A stretch of 64,000 bases of DNA, from NCBI RefSeq assembly GCF_013386585.1, contig NZ_JACARO010000018.1, positions 62,001 through 126,000 of the forward strand, in the 5' to 3' direction. Origin of the DNA: Pseudomonas sp. P7548. Its GTDB lineage: Bacteria > Pseudomonadota > Gammaproteobacteria > Pseudomonadales > Pseudomonadaceae. The notes under the pieces were generated by a model that saw only the letters and a program-made list of their open reading frames with translations, had not been told where the DNA came from and searched no databases. Positions within the stretch are counted from its first letter, which is position 1. The number at the start of each line of letters is the position of its first letter. The position numbers were made by a program, and so were the translations under genes. Of the stretch, positions 1 to 10,457 are shown piece by piece.

Positions 1-1
1 C

Positions 2-283
2 CTCACGCCGCAATTCTCTTGCGCGGCAGTGAAGTCCGGCACCAACTTCGCCCGTTACTGCGACCCGGCCCTGGACAAGCTGATCAGCGCGGGCAAGACC
101 ACCAGCGAACAAGGCGTGCGCAGCAAGCTGTACCAGCAGGCCCAGGCGCAGATCCAGCAGCAGGCACTCTGGCTGCCACTGGCTCACCCGACGGCATTCG
201 CGCTGACCCGCAAGAATGTCGAGGGGTACAAGGTCAGCCCATTCGGCCGACAGGACTTCTCCAACGTCAGCCTGAAACCCTGA
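2..283 (+). CDS. C-terminal fragment of a dipeptide/peptide ABC transporter substrate-binding protein
   Basis: Only the last 93 codons are present; the reading frame is open to the window's left edge. The fragment reads like the end of a DppA/OppA (SBP_bac_5) periplasmic binding protein: a pair of cysteines around 'NFARYCDPALD', then a helix of the type 'YQQAQAQIQQQALWLPL' and 'FALTRKNVEGYKVSPFG', the standard ending of this family. Such proteins capture di- or oligopeptides for an inner-membrane ABC permease. The rest of the gene and any permease genes lie outside the window, so the substrate cannot be judged. Confidence 0.8.
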   Translation, partial: LTPQFSCAAVKSGTNFARYCDPALDKLISAGKTTSEQGVRSKLYQQAQAQIQQQALWLPLAHPTAFALTRKNVEGYKVSPFGRQDFSNVSLKP

Positions 284-293
284 CCCCGCCCGT

Positions 294-361
294 GTAGGAG
301 CCGGCTTGCCGGCGATGGCGTCCCGTTTCATTGATGCTATCGCCGGCAAGCCGGCGCCTAC
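294..361. repeat. REP-type inverted repeat (palindromic pair)
   Basis: Two arms face each other, GTAGGAGCCGGCTTGCCGGC and its near complement ending GCCGGCGCCTAC, about 20 bases apart. It sits between the peptide-binding protein gene and the convergent radC, whose TAG stop (358-360) lies inside the right arm. It is the first of about ten related elements in the window. Confidence 0.85.
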
Positions 362-1032
362 AGCCATCCGTACTCAGCCATCGACAGCGGGTCGCCATCA
401 CCCACGATGATGTGATCCAGCACGCGCACGTCCACCACCTCCAAGGCCTTCTGCAGCAACTTGGTCATTTTTCGATCAGCCGCACTCGGTTCGGCATTCC
501 CGGAAGGATGGTTGTGACACAGGATCAGCGCCGCCGCGTTGTAGGCCAGGGCACGCTTGACCACCTGTCGGGGGTAAACGACCGCAGAGTCGATGGTGCC
601 CTGAAACAACGCCTCGAACCCCAGCACCCGGTGCTTCGAGTCCAGAAACAGGCAACCAAACGTCTCGTGGGGTTCATGCCGCAACAGCGCCTTGAGGTAA
701 CTGCGCACCGCCAGCGGGCTCTCCAGTACCGAATCGCTGCGCAGTTTCTCTGCCATATGGCGCCGGGACATTTCGAGCACCGCCTGCAACTGGGCAAACT
801 TCGCCGGCCCCAAGCCTAGATGCTGACTGAACAGCGCCTGACTGGCCTCAAGCAGTGGGCACAGGCCACCGAACTGCGCCAACAAGTGGCGTGCCAGATC
901 CACCGCACTACGGCCGGAAACGCCGGTGCGCAGGAAGATCGCCAACAACTCGGCGTCGGACAGACTCGCCGCGCCCCCCTCCAAAAGCTTCTCCCGTGGT
1001 CGCTCCGCCAAGGGCCAATCGCGAATACTCAT
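358..1032 (-). CDS. radC: DNA repair protein RadC (JAB/MPN domain)
   Basis: 224 aa, the usual RadC length. The N-terminal UPF0758 helix-hairpin region starts '[17 protein letters not shown]'. The C-terminal JAB/MPN domain carries a complete JAMM metal site: H173, H175 and D186 in HxH-x10-D ('LCHNHPSGN...AAD'). The family is metalloprotease-like; despite its name, a role in DNA repair is poorly established. It is divergent from coaBC, the conserved Pseudomonas order. The stop codon is supplied by a REP arm, so the 3' end may have been shaped by that element. Confidence 0.93.
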   Translation of the reverse strand: MSIRDWPLAERPREKLLEGGAASLSDAELLAIFLRTGVSGRSAVDLARHLLAQFGGLCPLLEASQALFSQHLGLGPAKFAQLQAVLEMSRRHMAEKLRSDSVLESPLAVRSYLKALLRHEPHETFGCLFLDSKHRVLGFEALFQGTIDSAVVYPRQVVKRALAYNAAALILCHNHPSGNAEPSAADRKMTKLLQKALEVVDVRVLDHIIVGDGDPLSMAEYGWL

Positions 1033-1175
1033 CCCACCTCCGTGTGTACGTGCGCCGCTGTTGCCAGGCAGACGCTGTGTTATCTTAAGCCCTCTTTTTT
1101 GCCTGCGATTTCCCCTGGGGAGGGGGCGTCGCAGGCGTCACTGAACTGGCATCACTGAACTGGAAAGGCAAACCA

Positions 1176-2384
1176 ATGCAGCGTCTGTATCGGAAACGCA
1201 TCGTTCTCGGCGTCGGCGGCGGCATCGCCGCCTACAAGAGCGCAGAGCTGGTTCGCAGGCTCCTGGACCAAGGCGCCGAAGTGCGCGTGGTCATGACCCG
1301 TGGTGGCAGCGAGTTCATCACCCCATTGACCATGCAGGCCCTCTCCGGCCACCCGGTGCACCTCGACCTGCTCGACCCGGCAGCCGAAGCCGCCATGGGC
1401 CATATCGAACTGGCCAAATGGGCTGACCTGGTGCTGATCGCCCCGGCCACCGCCGACCTGATCGCCCGCCTGGCCCAGGGCATCGCCGATGACCTGCTGA
1501 CCACCCTGGTGCTGGCCACCGACGCCACCGTCGCCATCGCCCCGGCCATGAACCAGGCCATGTGGCGCGACCCGGCGACCCAGGCCAACACCCAACTCCT
1601 GCAAAGCCGTGGCCTCAAGGTGTTCGGCCCGGCCTCCGGCAGCCAGGCCTGTGGCGACGTCGGCATGGGCCGCATGCTCGAAGCCACCGACCTGGCGCTG
1701 TGCGCCGCCGAGTGCTTCCAACACTTGGCCCTGACCGGCAAGCACGTACTGATCACCGCCGGCCCGACCCAGGAAAACATCGACCCGGTGCGCTACATCA
1801 CCAACCATAGCTCAGGAAAAATGGGCTTTGCCTTGGCCGAAGCGGCGGTTGAGGCAGGCGCGCGCGTCACCCTCATCACGGGGCCGGTGCATTTACCGAC
1901 CCCTGATCGCGTCACGCGAATCGACGTAGTCAGCGCCCGCGATATGCTGGCGGCCTGCGAAGCGGCCATTCCCTGCGACCTGTTCATCGCCTCGGCAGCG
2001 GTTGCAGACTACCGCCCGGAAGTCGTCGCCCCGCAAAAGCTCAAGAAAGACCCTACGAGCGGCGACGGCCTGCTCCTGCAAATGGTGCGCAACCCGGACA
2101 TCCTGGCCACCATCGCCACCCGTCCGGACCGTCCGTTCAGTGTCGGCTTCGCCGCCGAGACCGAACACCTGCTGGACTACGCCGCACGTAAATTGAAAGA
2201 CAAAAACCTCGATCTGATCGTTGCCAATGATGTCGCCAACCCGAGCATCGGCTTCAACAGCGAGGAAAACGCCTGCAGCGTGATCGACCGCGACCTGCAC
2301 GCCACCCTTTTCGCCCAGACCAGCAAGGGCAAGATTGCCCGCCAACTGATCTCTTTTATCGCCCAACGGCTGAACCAGGTTTAA
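1176..2384 (+). CDS. coaBC: Bifunctional phosphopantothenoylcysteine decarboxylase/phosphopantothenate-cysteine ligase
   Basis: 402 aa. It converts 4'-phosphopantothenate plus cysteine to 4'-phosphopantetheine in coenzyme A synthesis. The N-terminal half is the FMN-binding CoaC decarboxylase, with '[10 protein letters not shown]' carrying the catalytic histidine H76 and a 'PAMNQAMW' motif. The C-terminal half is the CoaB ligase ('[20 protein letters not shown]', 'LIVANDV'). The start ATG follows a GGAAAGG ribosome site. dut begins 5 bases after the stop, so the two are probably co-transcribed, a common bacterial pairing. Confidence 0.97.
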   Translation: MQRLYRKRIVLGVGGGIAAYKSAELVRRLLDQGAEVRVVMTRGGSEFITPLTMQALSGHPVHLDLLDPAAEAAMGHIELAKWADLVLIAPATADLIARLAQGIADDLLTTLVLATDATVAIAPAMNQAMWRDPATQANTQLLQSRGLKVFGPASGSQACGDVGMGRMLEATDLALCAAECFQHLALTGKHVLITAGPTQENIDPVRYITNHSSGKMGFALAEAAVEAGARVTLITGPVHLPTPDRVTRIDVVSARDMLAACEAAIPCDLFIASAAVADYRPEVVAPQKLKKDPTSGDGLLLQMVRNPDILATIATRPDRPFSVGFAAETEHLLDYAARKLKDKNLDLIVANDVANPSIGFNSEENACSVIDRDLHATLFAQTSKGKIARQLISFIAQRLNQV

Positions 2385-2389
2385 TTCAC

Positions 2390-2845
2390 ATGCACGCTTT
2401 GCAAGCCAAGATTCTCGACCCACGCATCGGTACCGACTTCCCACTGCCGGCCTACGCCACACCGGGCTCTGCCGGCCTGGACCTGCGCGCCATGCTCAAA
2501 GAGGACACTGTCCTTGAACCGGGCCAGACCGTCCTGATTCCGACCGGCCTGTCGATCTACGTCGGCGACCCCGGTCTGGCGGCGCTGATCCTGCCGCGCT
2601 CCGGCCTGGGCCACAAACATGGCATCGTGCTGGGCAACCTCGTGGGGCTGATCGACTCCGATTACCAGGGCGAACTGATGGTGTCGTGCTGGAACCGTGG
2701 CCAGACCGCGTTCAACATCGTTGTCGGTGAACGCATCGCCCAGCTGGTGCTGGTACCGGTGGTACAGGCGCACTTCGAGCTGGTTGAGGAATTTGTTGAA
2801 ACACAACGCGGCGCAGGTGGTTTTGGGCATTCCGGCAGCCACTGA
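2390..2845 (+). CDS. dut: Deoxyuridine 5'-triphosphate nucleotidohydrolase
   Basis: 151 aa, the normal size for the trimeric bacterial dUTPase. It hydrolyses dUTP to dUMP and pyrophosphate, keeping uracil out of DNA and supplying dTMP precursor. All five dUTPase motifs appear in order, including '[15 protein letters not shown]' (motif II), '[11 protein letters not shown]' (motif III) and the glycine-rich C-terminal arm 'GAGGFGHSG' that closes over the active site. It follows coaBC at once and precedes algC by about 260 bases. Confidence 0.97.
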   Translation: MHALQAKILDPRIGTDFPLPAYATPGSAGLDLRAMLKEDTVLEPGQTVLIPTGLSIYVGDPGLAALILPRSGLGHKHGIVLGNLVGLIDSDYQGELMVSCWNRGQTAFNIVVGERIAQLVLVPVVQAHFELVEEFVETQRGAGGFGHSGSH

Positions 2846-3108
2846 CTAAGCTGAATCAGGCCGGGCGCCCTCCCCGGCCCGATGCCACCGCATGGCTTTC
2901 CAGGATGAAGAATGCGCGCACCTTATCAGCGAGATTTCGTCATTGAAATCAATGCATTACACGCAAAAAAGCACGGAGCGCGAGCGCCGATGGCATTTTT
3001 GCACCACGAACTCTCTGCCGAAAACGCCGTCATACCCTTCAGTTTGAGCCCGCCGGTCAGCCACATTCAGGCCAGCTTTGCCCCCTTCAGATGGAGTTTC
3101 CCCCCGCG

Positions 3109-4506
3109 ATGAGTACCGCAGCCCGAGTAGCCCCGACTTTTCCCGACAGCATCTTTCGCGCCTATGACATTCGTGGCGTAGTGCCCAAGACCCTGACTGC
3201 CGAAACCGCCTACTGGATTGGCCGTGCCATCGGCGCCCAGAGCCTGGCCCAGGATGAGCCCAACGTCTCGGTAGGCCGTGACGGCCGCCTGTCCGGCCCG
3301 GAACTGGTCGAGCAACTGATCCAGGGCCTTGCCGACAGCGGCTGCCACGTCAGCGACGTCGGCCTGGTGCCAACACCCGCGCTGTACTACGCCGCCAATG
3401 TACTGGCTGGCAAATCCGGCGTGATGCTCACGGGCAGCCATAACCCATCGGACTACAACGGCTTCAAGATCGTCATCGCTGGCGACACCCTCGCCAACGA
3501 ACAGATTCAGGCCCTGCACAACCGCCTGAAGACCAACGACCTGACCAGCGGCAAGGGCAGCATCACCAAAGTCGACATCCTGCAACGCTACTCTGATGAA
3601 ATCACCCGTGACGTCAAACTCGCACGCCGCCTGAAAGTGGTGGTGGATTGCGGCAATGGCGCGGCCGGCGTGATCGCCCCACAGCTGCTCGAAGCCCTGA
3701 ACTGCGAAGTGATCCCGCTGTTTTGCGAGGTCGACGGCAACTTCCCCAACCATCACCCGGACCCAGGCAAGCCTGAGAACCTGGTGGACCTGATCGCCAA
3801 GGTCAAGGAAACCGGGGCCGATGTCGGCCTGGCCTTCGACGGTGACGGCGACCGCGTGGGTGTGGTGACCAATACCGGCGAAAACGTGTTCGCCGACCGC
3901 CTGCTGATGCTGTTCGCCCGCGATGTGGTGGCGCGCAACGCCAACGCCGAGATCATCTTCGACGTGAAGTGCACCCGCCGCCTGACGCCGCTGATCAAGG
4001 AATACGGCGGGCGCCCACTAATGTGGAAGACCGGCCACTCGTTGATCAAAAAGAAAATGAAGGAAACCGGCGCCCTGCTGGCCGGTGAAATGAGCGGCCA
4101 CGTGTTTTTCAAGGAGCGCTGGTTCGGCTTTGACGACGGTATTTACAGCGCCGCCCGTCTGCTGGAGATCCTCAGCAAGGAAAAATCCACGGCGCAGGAG
4201 CTGTTTCAGACCTTCCCGAATGATATTTCTACGCCAGAGATCAATATCCATGTGACCGAAGAGAGCAAATTCAGCATCATTGACGCACTGCACGATGCGC
4301 AATGGGGCGAAGGCGCCAACCTGACCACCATTGATGGTGTGCGAGTCGATTACGCCAAAGGCTGGGGCCTGGTTCGCGCGTCCAACACCACACCGGTGCT
4401 GGTCCTGCGTTTCGAGGCGGATACCGAGGCTGAGTTGCAGCGCATCAAGGACGTGTTCCACGCCCAGTTGAAACGTGTTGCCCCTGATCTCCAATTACCG
4501 TTCTGA
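3109..4506 (+). CDS. algC: Phosphomannomutase/phosphoglucomutase
   Basis: 465 aa, close to P. aeruginosa AlgC. It interconverts mannose-6-P/mannose-1-P and glucose-6-P/glucose-1-P for alginate, LPS and rhamnolipid precursors. It shows the active-site phosphoserine loop 'MLTGSHNPSDYNG' (S110), the Mg loop 'FDGDGDR', the sugar-specificity loop 'GEMSGHVFF' and the phosphate-binding 'RASNTTPVL' near the C-terminus. An in-frame ATG 18 bases upstream exists, but MSTAARVAP matches known AlgC starts, so 3109 is preferred. The 263 bases before it hold a small GC hairpin (2859-2879) and a 66-codon ORF I do not accept. Confidence 0.95.
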   Translation: MSTAARVAPTFPDSIFRAYDIRGVVPKTLTAETAYWIGRAIGAQSLAQDEPNVSVGRDGRLSGPELVEQLIQGLADSGCHVSDVGLVPTPALYYAANVLAGKSGVMLTGSHNPSDYNGFKIVIAGDTLANEQIQALHNRLKTNDLTSGKGSITKVDILQRYSDEITRDVKLARRLKVVVDCGNGAAGVIAPQLLEALNCEVIPLFCEVDGNFPNHHPDPGKPENLVDLIAKVKETGADVGLAFDGDGDRVGVVTNTGENVFADRLLMLFARDVVARNANAEIIFDVKCTRRLTPLIKEYGGRPLMWKTGHSLIKKKMKETGALLAGEMSGHVFFKERWFGFDDGIYSAARLLEILSKEKSTAQELFQTFPNDISTPEINIHVTEESKFSIIDALHDAQWGEGANLTTIDGVRVDYAKGWGLVRASNTTPVLVLRFEADTEAELQRIKDVFHAQLKRVAPDLQLPF

Positions 4507-4525
4507 TTTTTTACCGGAGCCCTGA

Positions 4526-5431
<906 letters not shown>

Positions 5432-5442
5432 CTGCCGCACAT

Positions 5443-5481
5443 AAAAAAGCCCCGCTCAATCAAATTGAGCGGGGCTTTTTT
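5443..5481. terminator. Rho-independent terminator after argB
   Basis: A 17-bp perfect stem AAAAAAGCCCCGCTCAA / TTGAGCGGGGCTTTTTT with a 5-base loop, T-rich on the plus strand and A-rich upstream. It can therefore act for argB and for the convergent pyrE transcript. Confidence 0.92.
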
Positions 5482-5498
5482 ATTTGTACTCGGTCCAA

Positions 5499-5590
5499 AT
5501 GTGGGAGCTGGCTTGCCTGCGATGACGGCGGCACATTCAACAATTCCGTCGCCTGATACGCCGCTATCGCGGGCAAGCCCGCTCCCACAT
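5499..5590. repeat. REP pair between argB and pyrE
   Basis: Arms GTGGGAGCTGGCTTGCCTGC and GCGGGCAAGCCCGCTCCCAC face each other about 50 bases apart. This is the common REP form of this genome. It lies in the convergent argB/pyrE spacer next to a terminator. Confidence 0.88.
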
Positions 5591-5604
5591 GGGGATGATT
5601 TGGG

Positions 5605-6249
5605 TCAGACGCCAAATTGCTCGCGGTAGGCGCGAACAGCAGGCAGATGCTGCTTGAGCTGCGGATCATCTTCCAGGAACTGCAGTACCTGGTTCAACGA
5701 CACGATGCTCACCACCGGAATGCCGAAGTCGCGCTCCACTTCCTGGATCGCCGACAATTCGCCGTTGCCACGCTCCTGGCGATTCAGCGCGATCAGTACG
5801 CCGGCGGCCTTGGCGCCTTCCTGGGAAGCGATGATCTGCATCACTTCACGGATAGCGGTGCCAGCGGTGATCACGTCGTCGATAATCAGCACTTCGCCCT
5901 TGAGCGGAGCGCCGACCAGGCTTCCGCCTTCGCCGTGAGCCTTGGCTTCTTTGCGGTTGAAGCACCAAGGCAGGTCCTGGCCATGATGCTCGGCCAACGC
6001 CACGGCAGTCGCCGCCGCCAGGGGGATACCCTTGTAGGCCGGGCCGAACAGCACGTCGAACGGAATACCGCTTTCAACGATGGCGGCCGCATAGAAACGA
6101 CCCAGCTGGGCCAGGGCCGAACCCGAGTTGAACAAGCCAGCATTGAAGAAATACGGGCTGGTGCGCCCGGACTTGAGGGTGAACTCGCCGAAGCGTAAAA
6201 CGCCGCGATCGATGGCAAAACGAATGAAATCGCGTTGATACGCCTGCAT
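5605..6249 (-). CDS. pyrE: Orotate phosphoribosyltransferase
   Basis: 214 aa. It joins orotate and PRPP to give OMP in pyrimidine synthesis. The PRPP-binding motif '[13 protein letters not shown]' and the substrate loop '[13 protein letters not shown]' are clear. An upstream ATG at 6270 would add seven residues, but [14 protein letters not shown] is the conserved start. It is divergent from crc, the arrangement known from P. aeruginosa. The 82-base spacer contains a perfect palindrome that overlaps possible -10 boxes of both genes. Confidence 0.96.
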   Translation of the reverse strand: MQAYQRDFIRFAIDRGVLRFGEFTLKSGRTSPYFFNAGLFNSGSALAQLGRFYAAAIVESGIPFDVLFGPAYKGIPLAAATAVALAEHHGQDLPWCFNRKEAKAHGEGGSLVGAPLKGEVLIIDDVITAGTAIREVMQIIASQEGAKAAGVLIALNRQERGNGELSAIQEVERDFGIPVVSIVSLNQVLQFLEDDPQLKQHLPAVRAYREQFGV

Positions 6250-6293
6250 GAAAAAAGCCTCAGATACCACGGATTTAGCTAATTAGGTAGACG

Positions 6294-6310
6294 GCGTGTA
6301 TCATACACGC
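6294..6310. promoter_or_regulatory. Perfect palindrome in the pyrE/crc divergent promoter region
   Basis: GCGTGTAT-C-ATACACGC is an 8-bp perfect inverted repeat around one base. TATCAT (6299-6304, plus) and TATGAT (minus) inside it resemble -10 boxes for crc and pyrE, so both promoters may share it. No regulator can be named from the sequence; it may be an operator or simply back-to-back -10 elements. Confidence 0.5.
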
Positions 6311-6331
6311 ACGCGATTTTTGGGGCCATTT

Positions 6332-7111
6332 ATGCGGATCATCAGTGTGAACGTCAATGGTATTCAGGCTGCAGTCGAGCGTGGTTTGCTCAGTTGGCTG
6401 CAAGCACAGAATGCCGACGTCATCTGCCTGCAGGACACCCGCGCCTCCGCCTTTGAACTGGACGACCCAGCCTTCCAACTGGATGGCTACTTCCTTTATG
6501 CCTGCGATGCCGAAGTGCCCACCCAAGGTGGCGTGGCTTTGTACTCGCGGTTGCAACCCAAGGCGGTCATCAGCGGCCTCGGCTTCGAGACAGCCGACCG
6601 CTACGGGCGCTACCTGCAAGCCGATTTCGACAAGGTCAGCATCGCGACCTTGCTGCTCCCTTCGGGGCAGAACGGCGATGAAGACTTGAACCAGAAGTTC
6701 AAGCTAATGGACGACTTCGCCCGTTACTTGGATAAACAGCGGCGCAAACGTCGCGAGTACATTTACTGTGGCTCGCTGTACGTGGCGCAACAAAAGCTGG
6801 ATATCAAGAACTGGCGCGACAGCCAGCAATCCCCGGGTTTCCTGGCGCCGGAACGTGCCTGGATGGACGAGATTGTCGGCAACATGGGCTACGTGGATGC
6901 CCTGCGTGAAGTCAGCCGAGAGGGCGACCAGTACAGCTGGTGGCCGGATAACGAACAGGCCGAGATGCTCAACCTGGGCTGGCGTTTCGACTACCAGTTG
7001 CTGACCCCAGGTCTGCGCCGGTTCGTTCGCAGTGCGCGCTTGCCGCGTCAGCCGCGCTTCTCGCAGCACGCGCCGCTGATCGTGGACTACGACTGGACAC
7101 TGACCATCTGA
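6332..7111 (+). CDS. crc: Catabolite repression control protein Crc
   Basis: 259 aa. Crc is a global regulator that, together with Hfq, holds catabolic mRNAs untranslated when preferred carbon sources are present; small RNAs such as CrcZ relieve it. The protein has the exonuclease III-endonuclease-phosphatase fold ('MRIISVNVNGIQAAVERG', 'VICLQDTR', C-terminal 'RFSQHAPLIVDYDW'), but known Crc proteins do not act as nucleases. The start is MRIISVNVNG; an upstream in-frame ATG at 6296 lies in the promoter palindrome and is unlikely. It is convergent with the DUF4870 gene across a bidirectional terminator. Confidence 0.96.
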   Translation: MRIISVNVNGIQAAVERGLLSWLQAQNADVICLQDTRASAFELDDPAFQLDGYFLYACDAEVPTQGGVALYSRLQPKAVISGLGFETADRYGRYLQADFDKVSIATLLLPSGQNGDEDLNQKFKLMDDFARYLDKQRRKRREYIYCGSLYVAQQKLDIKNWRDSQQSPGFLAPERAWMDEIVGNMGYVDALREVSREGDQYSWWPDNEQAEMLNLGWRFDYQLLTPGLRRFVRSARLPRQPRFSQHAPLIVDYDWTLTI

Positions 7112-7126
7112 GGTCTTTTTCCAGGC

Positions 7127-7160
7127 ACAAAAAAACCGACATTGCTGTCGGTTTTTTTGT
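7127..7160. terminator. Bidirectional terminator between crc and the DUF4870 gene
   Basis: ACAAAAAAACCGACA - TTGC - TGTCGGTTTTTTTGT is a perfect stem with an A tract on one side and a T tract on the other, placed between two convergent genes. Confidence 0.93.
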
Positions 7161-7169
7161 GGGCGTTCA

Positions 7170-7538
7170 TTATTTGACCAGTCGCCAGGTCAAGGGGTAG
7201 CGATAGGCGATCCCCTTATTGGCCTTGATCGCGCCAATGATCGTCAGCACTACGCTGGCGATGGCCAGGGCCGTCATCAGGAAGAACCCGATCACCGCAA
7301 AGGCCAGCACGATGCACACGATCCAGGCGATGGCCACGGTAATCTGGAAATTCAGCGCTTCCTTGCCCTGATCATCGATGAACGGGCTGACTTCCTTCTT
7401 CATCTGCCACAGGATCAGCGGCCCCACGACACTGCCGAAGGGGAACACAAACCCCAGAAACGCCGCGAGATGACACAACATCGCACTTTGACGCACTTCG
7501 TAGGAAAGCGAGGGTTGCGGCAGTTGGCTGTCATTCAT
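7170..7538 (-). CDS. DUF4870 small membrane protein
   Basis: 122 aa. It shows the DUF4870 pattern: 'MLCHLAAFLGFVFPFGSVVGPLILW' (first membrane segment), 'FIDDQGKEALNFQITV' and a second hydrophobic block 'IVLAFAVIGFFLMTALAIASVVLTI', ending 'YRYPLTWRLVK'. The family is an inner-membrane protein of unknown function, sometimes called Tic20-like. It begins 26 bases after rph on the same strand with AAGGAGA before the ATG, so the two are probably co-transcribed. Confidence 0.85.
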   Translation of the reverse strand: MNDSQLPQPSLSYEVRQSAMLCHLAAFLGFVFPFGSVVGPLILWQMKKEVSPFIDDQGKEALNFQITVAIAWIVCIVLAFAVIGFFLMTALAIASVVLTIIGAIKANKGIAYRYPLTWRLVK

Positions 7539-7564
7539 GGCGTTTCTCCTTGAGGCCGACCGGC

Positions 7565-8287
7565 TCAGTCAGCCAGTGCGGCGTTTTGCAGTTCGAAGAT
7601 CTCGGTCATGCCTTTCTGGGCCAGCGCGAGCATGGCATTCAGCTCAGCCGGCTGGAATGGCGCGCCTTCGGCAGTGCCCTGCACTTCGATGAAACCACCG
7701 GTGCTGGTCATGACCACGTTCAGGTCGGTCTCGGCCGCCGAGTCCTCCAGGTAATCCAGGTCCAGTACAGGCTCGCCCTGGTACATGCCCACCGAAACGG
7801 CAGCGATCATTTGCTTGAGCGGGTCGCCGCCCTTCAGGCCGCCGCGCTTCTTGATCACTTTGAGCGCATCGACCAACGCCACCATGGCGCCGGTGATGGA
7901 TGCAGTGCGAGTGCCGCCGTCAGCCTGGATCACATCGCAGTCGACGTACAGGGTCACGTCGCCCAGCTTGGACATGTCCAGGGCTGCGCGCAGGGAGCGG
8001 CCGATCAGGCGCTGGATTTCCAGGGTACGGCCGCCTTGCTTGCCACGGCTGGCTTCACGCTGGTTACGCTCGCCGGTGGCGCGCGGCAGCATGCCGTATT
8101 CGGCGGTCAACCAGCCCTGGCCCTGCCCCTTGAGGAAACGTGGCACGCCATTTTCGACGCTGACGGTGCAGATAACCTTGGTATCGCCAAACTCGACCAG
8201 TACAGAACCCTCGGCGTGTTTGGTGTAGTTGCGGGTGATGCGGATCGAGCGGAGCTGATCGGCAGCGCGACCACTTGGACGTTTCAT
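7565..8287 (-). CDS. rph: Ribonuclease PH
   Basis: 240 aa, normal for RNase PH, a phosphorolytic 3'-5' exoribonuclease that trims tRNA 3' ends. Key stretches are '[21 protein letters not shown]', '[12 protein letters not shown]' and '[22 protein letters not shown]'-type residues at the active site. A longer frame exists upstream, but MKRPSGR is the conserved start. It is divergent from yicC, an association kept across many proteobacteria. Confidence 0.96.
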   Translation of the reverse strand: MKRPSGRAADQLRSIRITRNYTKHAEGSVLVEFGDTKVICTVSVENGVPRFLKGQGQGWLTAEYGMLPRATGERNQREASRGKQGGRTLEIQRLIGRSLRAALDMSKLGDVTLYVDCDVIQADGGTRTASITGAMVALVDALKVIKKRGGLKGGDPLKQMIAAVSVGMYQGEPVLDLDYLEDSAAETDLNVVMTSTGGFIEVQGTAEGAPFQPAELNAMLALAQKGMTEIFELQNAALAD

Positions 8288-8385
8288 AGGGGATACCTGT
8301 ACTGAGGACGAAAAACTGCCGAGCATTATAGAGCCGTGAACCGCTTCGGGGCACTGCTAAAAAATTCGGTTACCAATGGTCGAGT

Positions 8386-8415
8386 TTGGGCGCGTCCGCC
8401 CCACTGCGCTACAAT
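8386..8415 (+). promoter_or_regulatory. Candidate sigma-70 promoter for yicC
   Basis: TTGGGC (8386-8391), an 18-base spacer and TACAAT (8410-8415) stand 57 bases before the yicC start in the rph/yicC divergent spacer. The -10 is five of six matches to consensus; the -35 is weak. Confidence 0.4.
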
Positions 8416-8471
8416 CCTGCGCCTTCTTAACCATCAGCCCGTGTTTGCGGGCTGCAACGCGAGGTACCTCC

Positions 8472-9966
<1,495 letters not shown>

Positions 9967-9983
9967 TTGGCTCTTCCCAAAAT

Positions 9984-10017
9984 GGCTGCAAGGGCTTTAC
10001 ATTGGTGCTTGCAGCGG
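9984..10017 (+). terminator. Probable gmk terminator
   Basis: GCTGCAAG and CTTGCAGC form an 8-bp stem around a loop of about 15 bases, followed by GGTTTTAC. A second weaker AT-rich hairpin (about 10035-10070) ending in TTTTTT follows and could serve as back-up. Confidence 0.55.
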
Positions 10018-10133
10018 TTTTACGAAGGCTCGCGAAAAATCAGCGCTTCCCTAAACGCTGGTGATTTTTTAAACTGCTCAGTCCGCTCGCCCAACCGGGC
10101 AGCGCGCATCTTGCATTCGCTCCGAGGAATACC

Positions 10134-10397
10134 ATGGCCCGCGTAACCGTTGAAGACTGCCTAGAACACGTGGATAACCGCTTTGAGCTGGTCATGCTCT
10201 CTACCAAGCGTGCCCGTCAACTGGCCACTGGCGGCAAAGAGCCCCTGGTCCAGTGGGAAAACGACAAGCCTACCGTTGTAGCCCTGCGTGAAATCGCTGA
10301 AGGCCTGATGAGCTACGAGTTCATCGCCAACGCTGAAATCGTTGAAGACGAACCGCTGTTTGCAGCGTTCGAGGACGAGTCCAACGAGGCCGTCTAA
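10134..10397 (+). CDS. rpoZ: RNA polymerase omega subunit
   Basis: 87 aa. It starts '[30 protein letters not shown]', the invariant omega sequence with the 'NRFELV' and 'KRARQL' helices that latch onto beta-prime. Omega helps assemble RNA polymerase and forms part of a ppGpp site in proteobacteria. spoT follows after 60 bases, giving the classic rpoZ-spoT operon. The C-terminal tail is acidic, as usual. Confidence 0.97.
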   Translation: MARVTVEDCLEHVDNRFELVMLSTKRARQLATGGKEPLVQWENDKPTVVALREIAEGLMSYEFIANAEIVEDEPLFAAFEDESNEAV

Positions 10398-10457
10398 GCC
10401 TATGCCTGGTCGACGTAGCACGGCGCGGGGTCACAGCCAACGGCAGGAGTTAACACT

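Noticed and set aside
2912..3112. 66-codon ORF between dut and algC
   Set aside because: No ribosome site, no family likeness and a 4-base overlap with the algC start; more likely leader sequence.
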